Below are positions 26,959 to 35,600 of a stretch of DNA of 64,000 nucleotides, piece by piece. Made by a program: the position numbers and the translations under genes. The first letter of the stretch is position 1. Each line of letters opens with the position of its first letter. Origin of the DNA: Nocardia sp. CDC159 (lineage in GTDB: Bacteria; Actinomycetota; Actinomycetes; Mycobacteriales; Mycobacteriaceae); NCBI RefSeq assembly GCF_023740735.1, contig NZ_JAMRXH010000007.1, positions 307,666-371,665 on the forward strand, in the 5' to 3' direction. Under the pieces are notes generated by a model. The model was given only the letters and a program-made list of their open reading frames with translations, made no database searches and was not told the origin of the DNA.

Positions 26959-28692
26959 TCAGCCGGGTAGCGGCAGGAATTCGACGAGGGTGCCGTCGGT
27001 GGCCCCGGGTGGGACGATGACCAGGCCGTCGCGGTCGAGCAGGCCCGCCAGGTGGGCGGTGCGGATGTGGGGGTCGGCGGTGAAGCCGCCGTCGGGGAGG
27101 GTGCGGGCGGGGACTATGCGGGTCACCGGGGCGGTGACGGAGGTGGCGTTGGTGAGGGGGCCGAGGAGGGTGCGGGCGGGGGTGCGGGCGGTGCGGCCGT
27201 CGATGATCGCGGGGAGGAGGGCGGTGAGGGTGGCCACGGCGGCGTAGGGGTTGCCGGGGAGGCCGAGGATTGTTGTGCCGGAGGGGGTTTCGGCTACCAC
27301 GGTGGAGCCGCCGGGGCGTAGCTGCAGGCGATGGACCAGGATGCGGGCCGCGGTGCGGTCGAGGGCGTCCCGGAGCTGGTCGGCCGCGCCGCCGCCGGTC
27401 GCGCCGACGATCACCAGCAGGTCGCAGTCGGTGGCGGCGGCCAGGACCTCGTCGAAACCGTTGGGGGTGTCACGCAGGTGTACCCGGTCCAGGGCGTCAA
27501 TTCCGTAGCGGGACAGCAGATCCGGCAGCACGGGGCCGATCGAGTCGCGGGTCTGGCCGGTGCGCAGCGGTCCCTCGCTGCGAATCTCGTCGCCGGTCAT
27601 GACGATTCGCGCCCGGATGGGGCCGCGCACCATCAGGGCCGCCACCTCGGCGGCGGTGGCCGCGGAGATCAGGGCGGTGGACACCGGTGTGCCCGCCGCG
27701 GCGATCGAATCGCCCGGTTGCCAGTCCTCGCCGCGGCGGCGCACGTCGTCGCGGATCGGGGTGTCGGGCAGGCGATGCAGCAACCCGTCCTCGACGCGGG
27801 CGAACTCGTCCCGCACGACCGTGGACGTGCCCTCCGGCACATGCGCCCCGGTCGCGATCCGCACCGCCTCCCCGGCCGCCAGCCCCACCGGACGCTGCCC
27901 GCCCGCGAAGCCGACGTCGTGGCGCAGCCGCCACGGACCCTCGCCCGCCACGGCATATCCGTCCATGGCCGACACGTCGAATCGGGGCAGTGCCTCGGCG
28001 GCGGTCAGCGGCACCGCGAGCGTCGCGCCCCGCGCCGAACGCAGCGGTGACTGGCGGGTCGGCAGGCGGGAAAGGCTGCCGCGCAAGATATTTCGCGCCT
28101 CGTCGAGGGTCAGCGGGGCCGCGCGGGCCCGCGCCCGGCGAATATCGTCGGCGGTATCGCAGTCGGCGACCCCGGGCAGCTGGACCATGACGGTGTCCAT
28201 CGGCACCAGCGCCTTCATCGGCTGATTGATCAGCGAGTCCAGTCGGTCCAGCCCGGCCAGCAGCGCCGTGCGCCGCCACACCCCGACCAGATACTGCGGC
28301 CGCCCCGATTCGTCGGCCGCGAATACCGCCGCCGCCTGCGAGGCCACGGCATGCCGGGCCAATTCATCGATCACCTCGGCGGTCAGGAACGGCATATCGG
28401 CGGCCAGCACCGCGACCAGCTCGGCCGGAAAATCGCACTCCTCCAGCACCCGCAGCCCGGCCGCGATCGCGGCGACCGGACCCGCACCGGCGGGCACCTC
28501 CTGCACCTGCCGGATCGCGGGGGCCAGTTCCGGCCGATGCGGGCCGACCACCACCGTCCGCACGCACGAGGCCACCGCGGCCAGCGCCGTGTCCAGCATC
28601 GTTCGCCCGCCGACCACGATCGCGGGCTTGTCCACCCCGCCCATCCGGGTCGCCCGCCCACCCGCGAGCACGATCGCGTCGATCGTCGTCAC
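26959..28692 (-). CDS. MobA-MoeA fusion for molybdenum cofactor synthesis
   Basis: The 577-residue protein joins two enzymes. Residues 1-185 are a MobA-type nucleotidyltransferase (IVLAGGRATRMGGVDKP, then AAVLAADMPFLT). Residues 195-577 are MoeA-like (VSAMDGYAV, RIATGAHVPEG, IVMTGDEI, ATGGG, LGLPGNPYA). MoeA inserts molybdate into adenylated molybdopterin; MobA adds GMP to make the bis-MGD or MGD cofactor. As one chain it would couple metal insertion to nucleotide addition. The two are usually separate genes in mycobacteria. No molybdoenzyme gene is adjacent. Confidence 0.88.
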   Translation of the reverse strand: MTTIDAIVLAGGRATRMGGVDKPAIVVGGRTMLDTALAAVASCVRTVVVGPHRPELAPAIRQVQEVPAGAGPVAAIAAGLRVLEECDFPAELVAVLAADMPFLTAEVIDELARHAVASQAAAVFAADESGRPQYLVGVWRRTALLAGLDRLDSLINQPMKALVPMDTVMVQLPGVADCDTADDIRRARARAAPLTLDEARNILRGSLSRLPTRQSPLRSARGATLAVPLTAAEALPRFDVSAMDGYAVAGEGPWRLRHDVGFAGGQRPVGLAAGEAVRIATGAHVPEGTSTVVRDEFARVEDGLLHRLPDTPIRDDVRRRGEDWQPGDSIAAAGTPVSTALISAATAAEVAALMVRGPIRARIVMTGDEIRSEGPLRTGQTRDSIGPVLPDLLSRYGIDALDRVHLRDTPNGFDEVLAAATDCDLLVIVGATGGGAADQLRDALDRTAARILVHRLQLRPGGSTVVAETPSGTTILGLPGNPYAAVATLTALLPAIIDGRTARTPARTLLGPLTNATSVTAPVTRIVPARTLPDGGFTADPHIRTAHLAGLLDRDGLVIVPPGATDGTLVEFLPLPG

Positions 28693-28741
28693 GAGCCCTC
28701 ACCCCGCACGTTGATCATGGCGCCGATGGTAGGCGATGCGG

Positions 28742-29482
28742 TCAGTCGCCCCGGGGACGCAGCAGACAGAACTCGTAGGTCTCCGGATCGGCCAGCACCA
28801 CGGGCCGTCCATCGCCGGAGCCGAAATCGCCGGGCCGCACCGCAATCGCGCCCGCCGCGCGTAATCGGGCCAGATCCTCGTCCGGATCGTCGGCCGGAAA
28901 CCACATCAGGTCCAGATGCAGCCGCCCGCGGTCGCCGCCGCTGCCACAGCGCAGGAACTCCAGCCACGGACCCTGCCCGGTCGCCGACCGGATGCCGCTG
29001 AATCCGCCCGCGTCGTGGGACACCGGCCAACCCGAGGCGGTCGACCAGAACCGGGCCAGCCGAGCCGGATCGCGGGTGTCGATCACGATCGCGGCGACCG
29101 CGCCGGTATCCACGTACTGCTCGCGCGGTTCCAGTACGCAGAATTCGTTGCCCTCCGGATCGGCCAGCACCACCCACGGCACCGCGCCCTGCCCGATATC
29201 GATCCGCCGGGCGCCCAGCGCCAGCGCCCGATCCACCTGTACCCGTTGATGATCCAGCGACCGGCTGGCCAGATCCAGGTGAATGCGGTTCTTCCCAGAC
29301 TTCGGGCCGCGGGCGGGCAGAAAGCTCAGCGCGACATCGGGGGCGTCCGGATCGGGCGCGGCCACATCGACCCCGTCGGGCCGGTCCACCGTCACATCCC
29401 AGCCCAGCAGCTCGGCCCAGAATCGGGCCACGCCGCGCGGTTGGACGGCATCGAAGACCACACACGCCAGCCGGGTGGACAT
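28742..29482 (-). CDS. Two-domain VOC (glyoxalase/bleomycin-resistance fold) protein
   Basis: The 246-residue protein has two related VOC halves, beginning LACVVFDAVQPRGVARFWAELLGWDV and IVIDTRDPARLARFWSTASGWPV. Each has a central NxIHLDL or GRLHLDL metal-ligand-like strand and a FGSGDGRPVVLADPETYEFCLL or equivalent ending. It matches the actinobacterial Glyoxalase_6-type family. Function unknown; dioxygenase, lyase or drug-binding roles are all possible. Confidence 0.8.
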   Translation of the reverse strand: MSTRLACVVFDAVQPRGVARFWAELLGWDVTVDRPDGVDVAAPDPDAPDVALSFLPARGPKSGKNRIHLDLASRSLDHQRVQVDRALALGARRIDIGQGAVPWVVLADPEGNEFCVLEPREQYVDTGAVAAIVIDTRDPARLARFWSTASGWPVSHDAGGFSGIRSATGQGPWLEFLRCGSGGDRGRLHLDLMWFPADDPDEDLARLRAAGAIAVRPGDFGSGDGRPVVLADPETYEFCLLRPRGD

Positions 29483-29501
29483 GACTCCACGGTAATCGCC
29501 G

Positions 29502-29816
29502 TCAGCCCGGGTCGCGGTGGGATTCGAAGCGAAACCGCGCCGCCGCCAGATCGACCCGGTCGCCGCGGACCGGACAGCCCTCCTCGGCCAGCCGCTGCAA
29601 TTGCCGGTGGCGCAGGTGCGGCGCCGGTGAGCCGTCGGCGCGCAGCACCCGGTGCCAGGGCAGGTCGGCGGCGTCGGTGCGCATGATCCAGCCGACCGTG
29701 CGCGGTGTCGACAGCCCGGCGGCGGCGGCGATATCGCCGTAGGTGGCGACCCGGCCGGGCGGGATCGCGGCCACCAGTTCGCGGACTCGCTCGATCTCGG
29801 CGTCGGAGGTGGCCAT
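29502..29816 (-). CDS. Alkyltransferase-like protein (ATL)
   Basis: The 104-residue protein has the MGMT active-site fold with PWHR at 53-56 in place of the PCHR acceptor-cysteine motif, plus RVATYGDIAAAAG and RTVGWIMR. ATLs bind O6-alkylguanine but cannot accept the alkyl group; they flag lesions to nucleotide excision repair. The stop of the upstream hydrolase lies two bases before this start, so the pair is co-translated, as for Rv3203-Rv3204 in M. tuberculosis. Confidence 0.9.
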   Translation of the reverse strand: MATSDAEIERVRELVAAIPPGRVATYGDIAAAAGLSTPRTVGWIMRTDAADLPWHRVLRADGSPAPHLRHRQLQRLAEEGCPVRGDRVDLAAARFRFESHRDPG

Positions 29817-29817
29817 A

Positions 29818-30579
29818 TCAGAGGACCGAGCGGATGACGGCCGCGGTCTCCGCGGGACGGGCCAGGGGAACCATGTGGTCGCAGTCGAACTCGTGCACGG
29901 TCAGCCGGTCGCCGAGATGTGCGCCGAGCTCCGACCGCAGCCGTGGCGTGACGATCTGCGCCTTCATCGCCCGCACCAGCACGGTCGGCAGTTCCGCGGG
30001 TGGAAGCACGAGGTCGCGGGCCAGCTCACCCCAGTAGGAGACGATGGCGGGCAGGCTCAGCCGCCAGGCGAGCCGACCGGCGCCGGTGGGCACCAGATGT
30101 TCGGCGAGTTCGGCCTCGAGCAGCCGCGGTTCGACCTCGGCCCAGGCCGTTTCCAATTTGTCGAGCCGGGCCGCCTCGACGTCCGCGTAGTCGGGCCGGG
30201 CCAGCGTGCCGTAGGCGATCTGCAGCAGGAACTCGGGGTCCAGACCCATGGCCGGATCGAGCAGTACCAGGGCGCGCACCAGTTCCGGATGCCGATGGGC
30301 CAGATGGATGCCGGTGGCCCCGCCGAACGAATGCCCGACCACCACCGCCGGTTCACCCGCGAGCAGTTCGGCCACATCCTCGGCCACGGTCTCCAGCGTC
30401 CACGGCGGCAGCGCGGGTGAGCGGCCGTGACCGCGCAGATCCGGGGCGACGATCCGTAGCTCGGGCAGGTGTTCGGTGGCCAGCGCGGCCCAACGGCGAC
30501 CGTGTCCGGTCAGGCCGTGCAGGGCGAGGACGAGCGGCCCGTCGGCCGGGCCGAAGCGGTGGACGTTGAGGTCGGTCAC
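29818..30579 (-). CDS. Alpha/beta hydrolase (LipV-like)
   Basis: The 253-residue protein has the HGLTGHGRRW oxyanion region, nucleophile elbow GHSFGG with Ser84, and catalytic His in EFDCDHMVPLARP. It has no signal peptide. Position beside ATL and opposite adnAB matches LipV (Rv3203) of M. tuberculosis, a carboxylesterase active on short to medium acyl chains. It is the first gene of a two-gene unit with the alkyltransferase-like protein. Confidence 0.88.
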   Translation of the reverse strand: MTDLNVHRFGPADGPLVLALHGLTGHGRRWAALATEHLPELRIVAPDLRGHGRSPALPPWTLETVAEDVAELLAGEPAVVVGHSFGGATGIHLAHRHPELVRALVLLDPAMGLDPEFLLQIAYGTLARPDYADVEAARLDKLETAWAEVEPRLLEAELAEHLVPTGAGRLAWRLSLPAIVSYWGELARDLVLPPAELPTVLVRAMKAQIVTPRLRSELGAHLGDRLTVHEFDCDHMVPLARPAETAAVIRSVL

Positions 30580-30640
30580 CCGATCATTGTGCCGACGGCG
30601 TTCGGCATCCGCGCGCCGGTTCCGCTGCTTTCGCCGGACA

Positions 30641-32422
30641 CTATGCGGCGCAGGGCTTTTCGTCGGCCTCGTCGGCTATCCGGGACAGGGCGCCGTCGCG
30701 GACCAGGGCCGTGGCCGCCTCGACGTCGGGGGACAGATATCGATCGTCGGTGAGCGGTTCGATGCGCTGGCGGACAATCGCTTGCACGGCCTCGGTTCCG
30801 GAACCCATTGCCAGCCCGGGCATTCGGGGGCGGGCCAGGTCGACGGCCTGTGCGGCCATCATGATCTGCACGCCCAGGACGGTGTCGAGCCGGTCCAGAT
30901 TGTCGGCGAGGTTGCGCAGCGAGGCCATCGCCATCGGGTTGAGGTCCTCCTGGCCGCCCTTGACCGGCCGAGACAGGGTGCTCGCCGGATTCGCGCGAAT
31001 CTGGATCTCGGGAACGAGGGCCGCCGCCACCGTTTCGGCTTGCACCATCCCGGAGTTCAGGCCCACCGGGCCACCGGCCAGATTCGCGGGCAGGCCGTAA
31101 CTCCAGTCCGGATCCAGCAGTCGGCCGGACAGCCCCTCCGAGAGGACGGCGAGGTTGGCGAGCTGGGCATTCAGCCGGTCGATGTGCTCACCGAGATGTG
31201 TTGCCGCCCAGTTGCCACCCATGACGAACTCGTGGCCGCCGGAATCGCGCGGGAAGATCAGCGGATTCGAGGTGGAGGCGTTCGCCTCGCCGACCACCGC
31301 GTCGCGGGCGGCGGCGAGCGTCCGGCGCAGGGTGCTCAGCACATGCGGTGTCGAACGCACCGAGGTGGCGTCCTGCACCCGCGGTCCGTGCTGCCCGAAT
31401 AGTTCTCGGCCCGCCTCGGTCATCCACTGAGTGCCGCAGTACAGCGACCGGATCTGCGCGGCCGCGTCGACCTGTTCGGGAATGCCGCGCTCGGCATGGG
31501 TGCGTTCGTCGAAGGCGCCCTGTTCGGCGCGCGTGGCCTCCAGGAACAGGGCGAAACCCGCGATGAAGGCGTCGATATCGCGGTCGGCCCGGTCGATCGC
31601 CTCGGCCAGCCGGGCCGTCAGCGCGCTGCCGCCGCTGATCAGTGGAAGCGCCTCACCGGCCTCGAGGGTGAACCGTTCGGGCAGGCCCGCGGCGCGCAGG
31701 GCCATCGGCGCGCCGGTCTGCCGACCCTCGAAGAACACCGGATTGGCCTCTCCGATCATGCTCAACCCGGCCGCGGCCATCGGCTGCAGGTCGCCCGTGC
31801 CGAGCGAGCCGATCTCCGGCATCGTCGGCAGCACACCGGCGTTCACCAGCGACAGCATGCGGTCCACCAGTTCCGGGCGCACCCCCATCGTGCCACGCGC
31901 CATCGTATTGGCCCGCAACACCAGCGTCAGCCGCGCGACCCGCGGCGGCAGCGCCGGTCCGGTCCCGGCCGCGTGTGAGCGCAGCACGCGGCGCTGGAAT
32001 TCCTGCTGCTCTTCGGAATTGAGCGGACGGTCCTTGAGCGGGCCGAGGGCCTGATTCCAGCCGTATACTCGTTGCCCCCCGGCTACGGTGTCCAGCGCAC
32101 CCTGTCTGGCGGTGGCCATCTGCCGCCGCGCCGATTCGGACAGCCGGACGTCCACCGAGTTCTCGTGCAGGACGCGCAGCATCGTCGGCCAGTCCAGGTG
32201 GGCGCCGTCCAGGGTGATCGCGGTGGCCGATCCGGTCGGTCCGCCCGCGGCGGCGACCATTGTCTGCGAACCGATCGCGATGAGCAGGGCGGCCGTCAGG
32301 ACCCGTATTCCATTCGCTCGCAGTACCACCCGACTCACCTCTGCGACACGTTTCGACATCGATAGGGCGGAAGAGCGCCGCTCGGCCGCGACCGTGTTCA
32401 AATCGCCTGGGCGCGTGGGCAT
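30641..32422 (-). CDS. Exported aromatic amino acid lyase-family protein lacking the MIO serine
   Basis: The 593-residue protein has the HAL/PAL fold throughout: YGWNQALGPLKDRPL (120-134, the Tyr-Gly-x-Asn loop), QDATSVRSTPHV, NASTSNPLIF, GGNWAATHLGEHID and GGQEDLNPMAMASLRN. The signature that should read G-S-x-G-[AT]-S-G-D-L is GSLGTGDLQP (205-214), one residue short and without Ser, so the MIO electrophile cannot form in the usual way. Residues 37-60 are a hydrophobic helix followed by an Ala/Gly-rich stretch, suggesting export or membrane anchoring; a Met at 32359 is an alternative start. It is either a non-catalytic homologue or an enzyme with different chemistry. Confidence 0.8.
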   Translation of the reverse strand: MPTRPGDLNTVAAERRSSALSMSKRVAEVSRVVLRANGIRVLTAALLIAIGSQTMVAAAGGPTGSATAITLDGAHLDWPTMLRVLHENSVDVRLSESARRQMATARQGALDTVAGGQRVYGWNQALGPLKDRPLNSEEQQEFQRRVLRSHAAGTGPALPPRVARLTLVLRANTMARGTMGVRPELVDRMLSLVNAGVLPTMPEIGSLGTGDLQPMAAAGLSMIGEANPVFFEGRQTGAPMALRAAGLPERFTLEAGEALPLISGGSALTARLAEAIDRADRDIDAFIAGFALFLEATRAEQGAFDERTHAERGIPEQVDAAAQIRSLYCGTQWMTEAGRELFGQHGPRVQDATSVRSTPHVLSTLRRTLAAARDAVVGEANASTSNPLIFPRDSGGHEFVMGGNWAATHLGEHIDRLNAQLANLAVLSEGLSGRLLDPDWSYGLPANLAGGPVGLNSGMVQAETVAAALVPEIQIRANPASTLSRPVKGGQEDLNPMAMASLRNLADNLDRLDTVLGVQIMMAAQAVDLARPRMPGLAMGSGTEAVQAIVRQRIEPLTDDRYLSPDVEAATALVRDGALSRIADEADEKPCAA

Positions 32423-32507
32423 CTGGCGCGGGCGATGAGTTGAATTCTAGCCGATCTTCCGGCCCCGGCCGGTCGGAATGGCGAGTTGCGGAAGTGGAGC
32501 GGAAGTA

Positions 32508-32523
32508 TCGAAAATGTGTTCGA
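32508..32523. promoter_or_regulatory. LexA-box-like SOS site
   Basis: TCGAAAATGTGTTCGA matches the actinobacterial SOS box TCGAAC-N4-GTTCGA at 11 of 12 fixed positions. It lies in the divergent region between the lyase homologue (start 85 bases away) and adnA (140 bases away). The site could serve either gene; distance favours the lyase homologue. Confidence 0.5.
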
Positions 32524-32633
32524 ATTTCGGGATCGGCGAGTCGCTCATAGCGTGTCCGGTTGTTTTGGGCTCCCTATCACAGATCGGCCACTGATGGTGG
32601 GAGCGACACAGTTCGAGGGTGGGGCAATTATTT

Positions 32634-32656
32634 TTGTCGGGGGTGTCTGTTGAAAT
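32634..32656 (+). promoter_or_regulatory. PafBC/RecA-independent DNA-damage promoter of adnAB
   Basis: TTGTCGGGG (32634-32642), an 8-base spacer and TGAAAT (32651-32656) fit the mycobacterial RecA-NDp motif TTGTCRGTG-N8-TAnnnT at most fixed positions. Transcription starting about seven bases after the -10 would begin at the GTG at 32664, giving a leaderless adnA mRNA. This supports that start over the longer frame. Confidence 0.6.
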
Positions 32657-32663
32657 AGCCGCC

Positions 32664-35600
32664 GTGATGCGATCGGATAGCTCGGTGCGACTGGTGCGCC
32701 GCGGCGAAACGGCTCCCCGCCTGCGGGAGTGGGGCGCCGACGTCCGGACGCTGTTCGCGGGTGGGGGCGCGGACCCGGGTTGGCGGCCGTGGCAGGTGCT
32801 GGGCGGGCCGGGTACGGGTAAGACGTCGCTGCTCATCGATGTCGCCGCCGATCGGATCGCCGATGGCGCGGATCCGGAATCGATACTGGTGCTGACCCAT
32901 TCGAAGGGGGCCGCGCTGCGGGTGCGCAACGCCATCGGCAGGCAACTCGGAGGAGTTCCGGGCGCCACCCGGGAACCACTGGTGCGCACCGTGCACTCCT
33001 ACGCCTTCGCGATCCTGCGCATGCACGCCGCCGCGCACGGAAATCCGCCGCCGCGGCTGTTGACCGGCGCCGAGCAGGATGTGGTGCTGCGCGAGATGCT
33101 GCGCGGTGAGCTGGAAGATATCGCGAACGGTGCCGAGGATTTGTGGCCGCAGCGTTTGCAACCCGCGCTGGGCACGCTCGGATTCGCCGAACAATTACGT
33201 GATCTGATGTTGCGCGCCACCGAACGCGGCATGGGGCCGGAGGATCTGGTCGAATTGGGGCGGCTGCACGATCGACCGGAATGGGAGGCGGCGGGCCGCT
33301 TTCTGGAGCGCTACGAACAGGCCATGCTGTTGCGCTGGTCGGTGGGCATCGAGGCGCCCGAGGCCACCGCGCCCGCCCTGGACGCCGCGGAACTGGTCGG
33401 GGCGGCGCTGGACGCGCTGGCGCTGGACCCGCGGCTGCTGGACGCCGAGCGGGAGCGCATCCGCTGCCTGCTGGTCGACGATGCGCAGCATCTGGACCCG
33501 CTTGCGGCGCAACTGGTTCGGGCCGTGGGCGGCGGGCCCGCCACGGCCGTGGTTGCGGGCGATCCGGACCAGGCGGTGTTCACCTTCCGGGGCGCGGAGC
33601 CGCGATTCCTCGCCGATCTCGACGCGCCGGAGGATCGGCGCATCGTCCTGCGCGACAACCGCCGATCCGCCGCCGCGGTGCACGACGCGGCGGCGCGCAT
33701 CGCGGCGCGGATGCCCGGCAGCGCGCCGCATCGGTTCGATCCGCGCGATCCGGCCGCGCCCGAGAACATTCCGGGCGAGGTCCGCGTCCGCGTCCTCACC
33801 ACACCCGCCAAAGAGGCGTCCCTGATCGCCGACCACCTGCGCCGCGCCCACCTCACCGACGGCGTGCCCTGGTCCCGCATGGCCGTCGTGGTCCGCTCGG
33901 TCCCCCTGTCCCTGGCCCCCCTACGCCGCGCCCTGCTCGCCGCCGGAGTCCCCGTCCTACAACCCAAACCCGACGTCCCCCTGGCCCGCCGCCGCGGCGC
34001 GTCCTGGCTCCTGCTGTCCCTGCGCGCCCTACTGGCCGCCGACCGCACCCCCGCCCTCTTCACCCCCGACGACGCCCTCGACCTCCTCACCGGCCCCCTG
34101 GGCGGCGCCGACCAGATCAGCCTCCGCCGCCTCCGCCGCGGCATCCGCCGCACCCTCTTGGAACGCGTCCGCTACCACTCGGACGACCCTCGCGCCTTCG
34201 GCGGCGAGGGCAATGAGGGCCGGGCCGGCGGCGAGGGCAATGAGGGCCGGGCCGGCGGCGAGGGCAATGAGGGCCGGGCCGGCGGCGAGGGAAGTGGCAG
34301 CACCGCTTCCTCGGGCGAGGAATCGGGTGCGGAGGCAGGGGATCGGCGTCCGGAGCTTCCGCATGGGGGAAGTGATGTTCTGCATCTGGAAGATGACGCT
34401 GCTCGCGTGGATGCCGCGGAGGGGGCGGGGCTTGGGGAAGCGGGTCGGGGGCGGCGGGGGAGTGTGGTGGATGAGGACTTCGACTGGGAGGGGGGTGTGG
34501 GGGAGTGGGGCGGGGATTTGGATCGGTCGTCGGCGGAGGTTTTGCGGGATTTGATTGTGGGGGTGGGGGATTACTCGATCGTGGAACGGTTGAGTGAGGT
34601 GGAGGGGGCGCCGTTGCGGCGGGTGTTGAAGGCCGTGGGGCGGGGGCGGCGGGCCGTGCGGCGGGGGGCGGGGCTGGAGGAGGTGCTGTGGGGGGTGTGG
34701 ACCGCGTCGAATCTGGAGAAGCGGTGGGTGGGGCAGTCCGAGCGCGGGGGTGCGGTCGGGATGCAGGCGGATCGGGATCTGGATGCGGCGGTGGGGTTGT
34801 TCGATGCGGCGGCCGCCTATGTGGATCGGCTGCCCGGGGCGGATATCGAGGGCTTCGTGGGATATCTGGAGCAGCAGGAGATTCCGCAGGATTCGGCGCC
34901 GCTGACCGATCCGGGCGAGGCCGTCGCCATCGTCAGCGCGCATGCGGCGGCGGGGCGCGAATGGGATGTGGTCGCGGTCGCCGGTGTGCAGGAGGGCATC
35001 TGGCCCAATCTGCGGCCGCGCGGCACGCTGCTCGGCGTCGAGGACCTGGTGGATTTGGTTGCGGGCGTCGCCGATTCGGGCGAACGGGTGAGCCGAGCCG
35101 CGCCCATTCTCGCCGAGGAGCGGCGGTTGCTGCTGCTCGCGTGCAGCCGCGCCCGGCGCTCGCTGCTGGTGACCGCGGTCGAATCGGTCAGCGGCGACCG
35201 GGATCTGGTGCCCTCCCGCTTCCTGGCCGAACTCGATCCCGACGCCACCCCGGGCGAGACCGGTCGCATTCCCGCGCCGATCGATCCGGGCCGCGCCCTG
35301 ATCACGCAGGCCCTGATCGCCGAATTACGCGGCGCCGCATGCGATCCCGAGGAGCCCGCGCGACGGCGCCAGCGCGCCGCCCGGCAGCTGGCGCGGCTCG
35401 CCCGCGCCGGGGTGCGCGGCGCCCATCCCGACGACTGGTACGGCACCGTCGAATTGAGCTCCCAACTGCCGCTGTGGGGCGACGACGAGGGCCCGGTGGC
35501 ACTGTCGCCCTCCACGGTCGAACTGCTGAAGACCTGCCCGCTGCGCTGGGCCCTGGAACGCCACGGCGGCAGCGACGGCGAGAATCCGCACGCGGTCAAG

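Noticed and set aside
34200..34300. CRISPR-like repeat array
   Set aside because: The 27-bp units are directly adjacent with no spacers and encode an in-frame protein repeat, so this is a coding VNTR.
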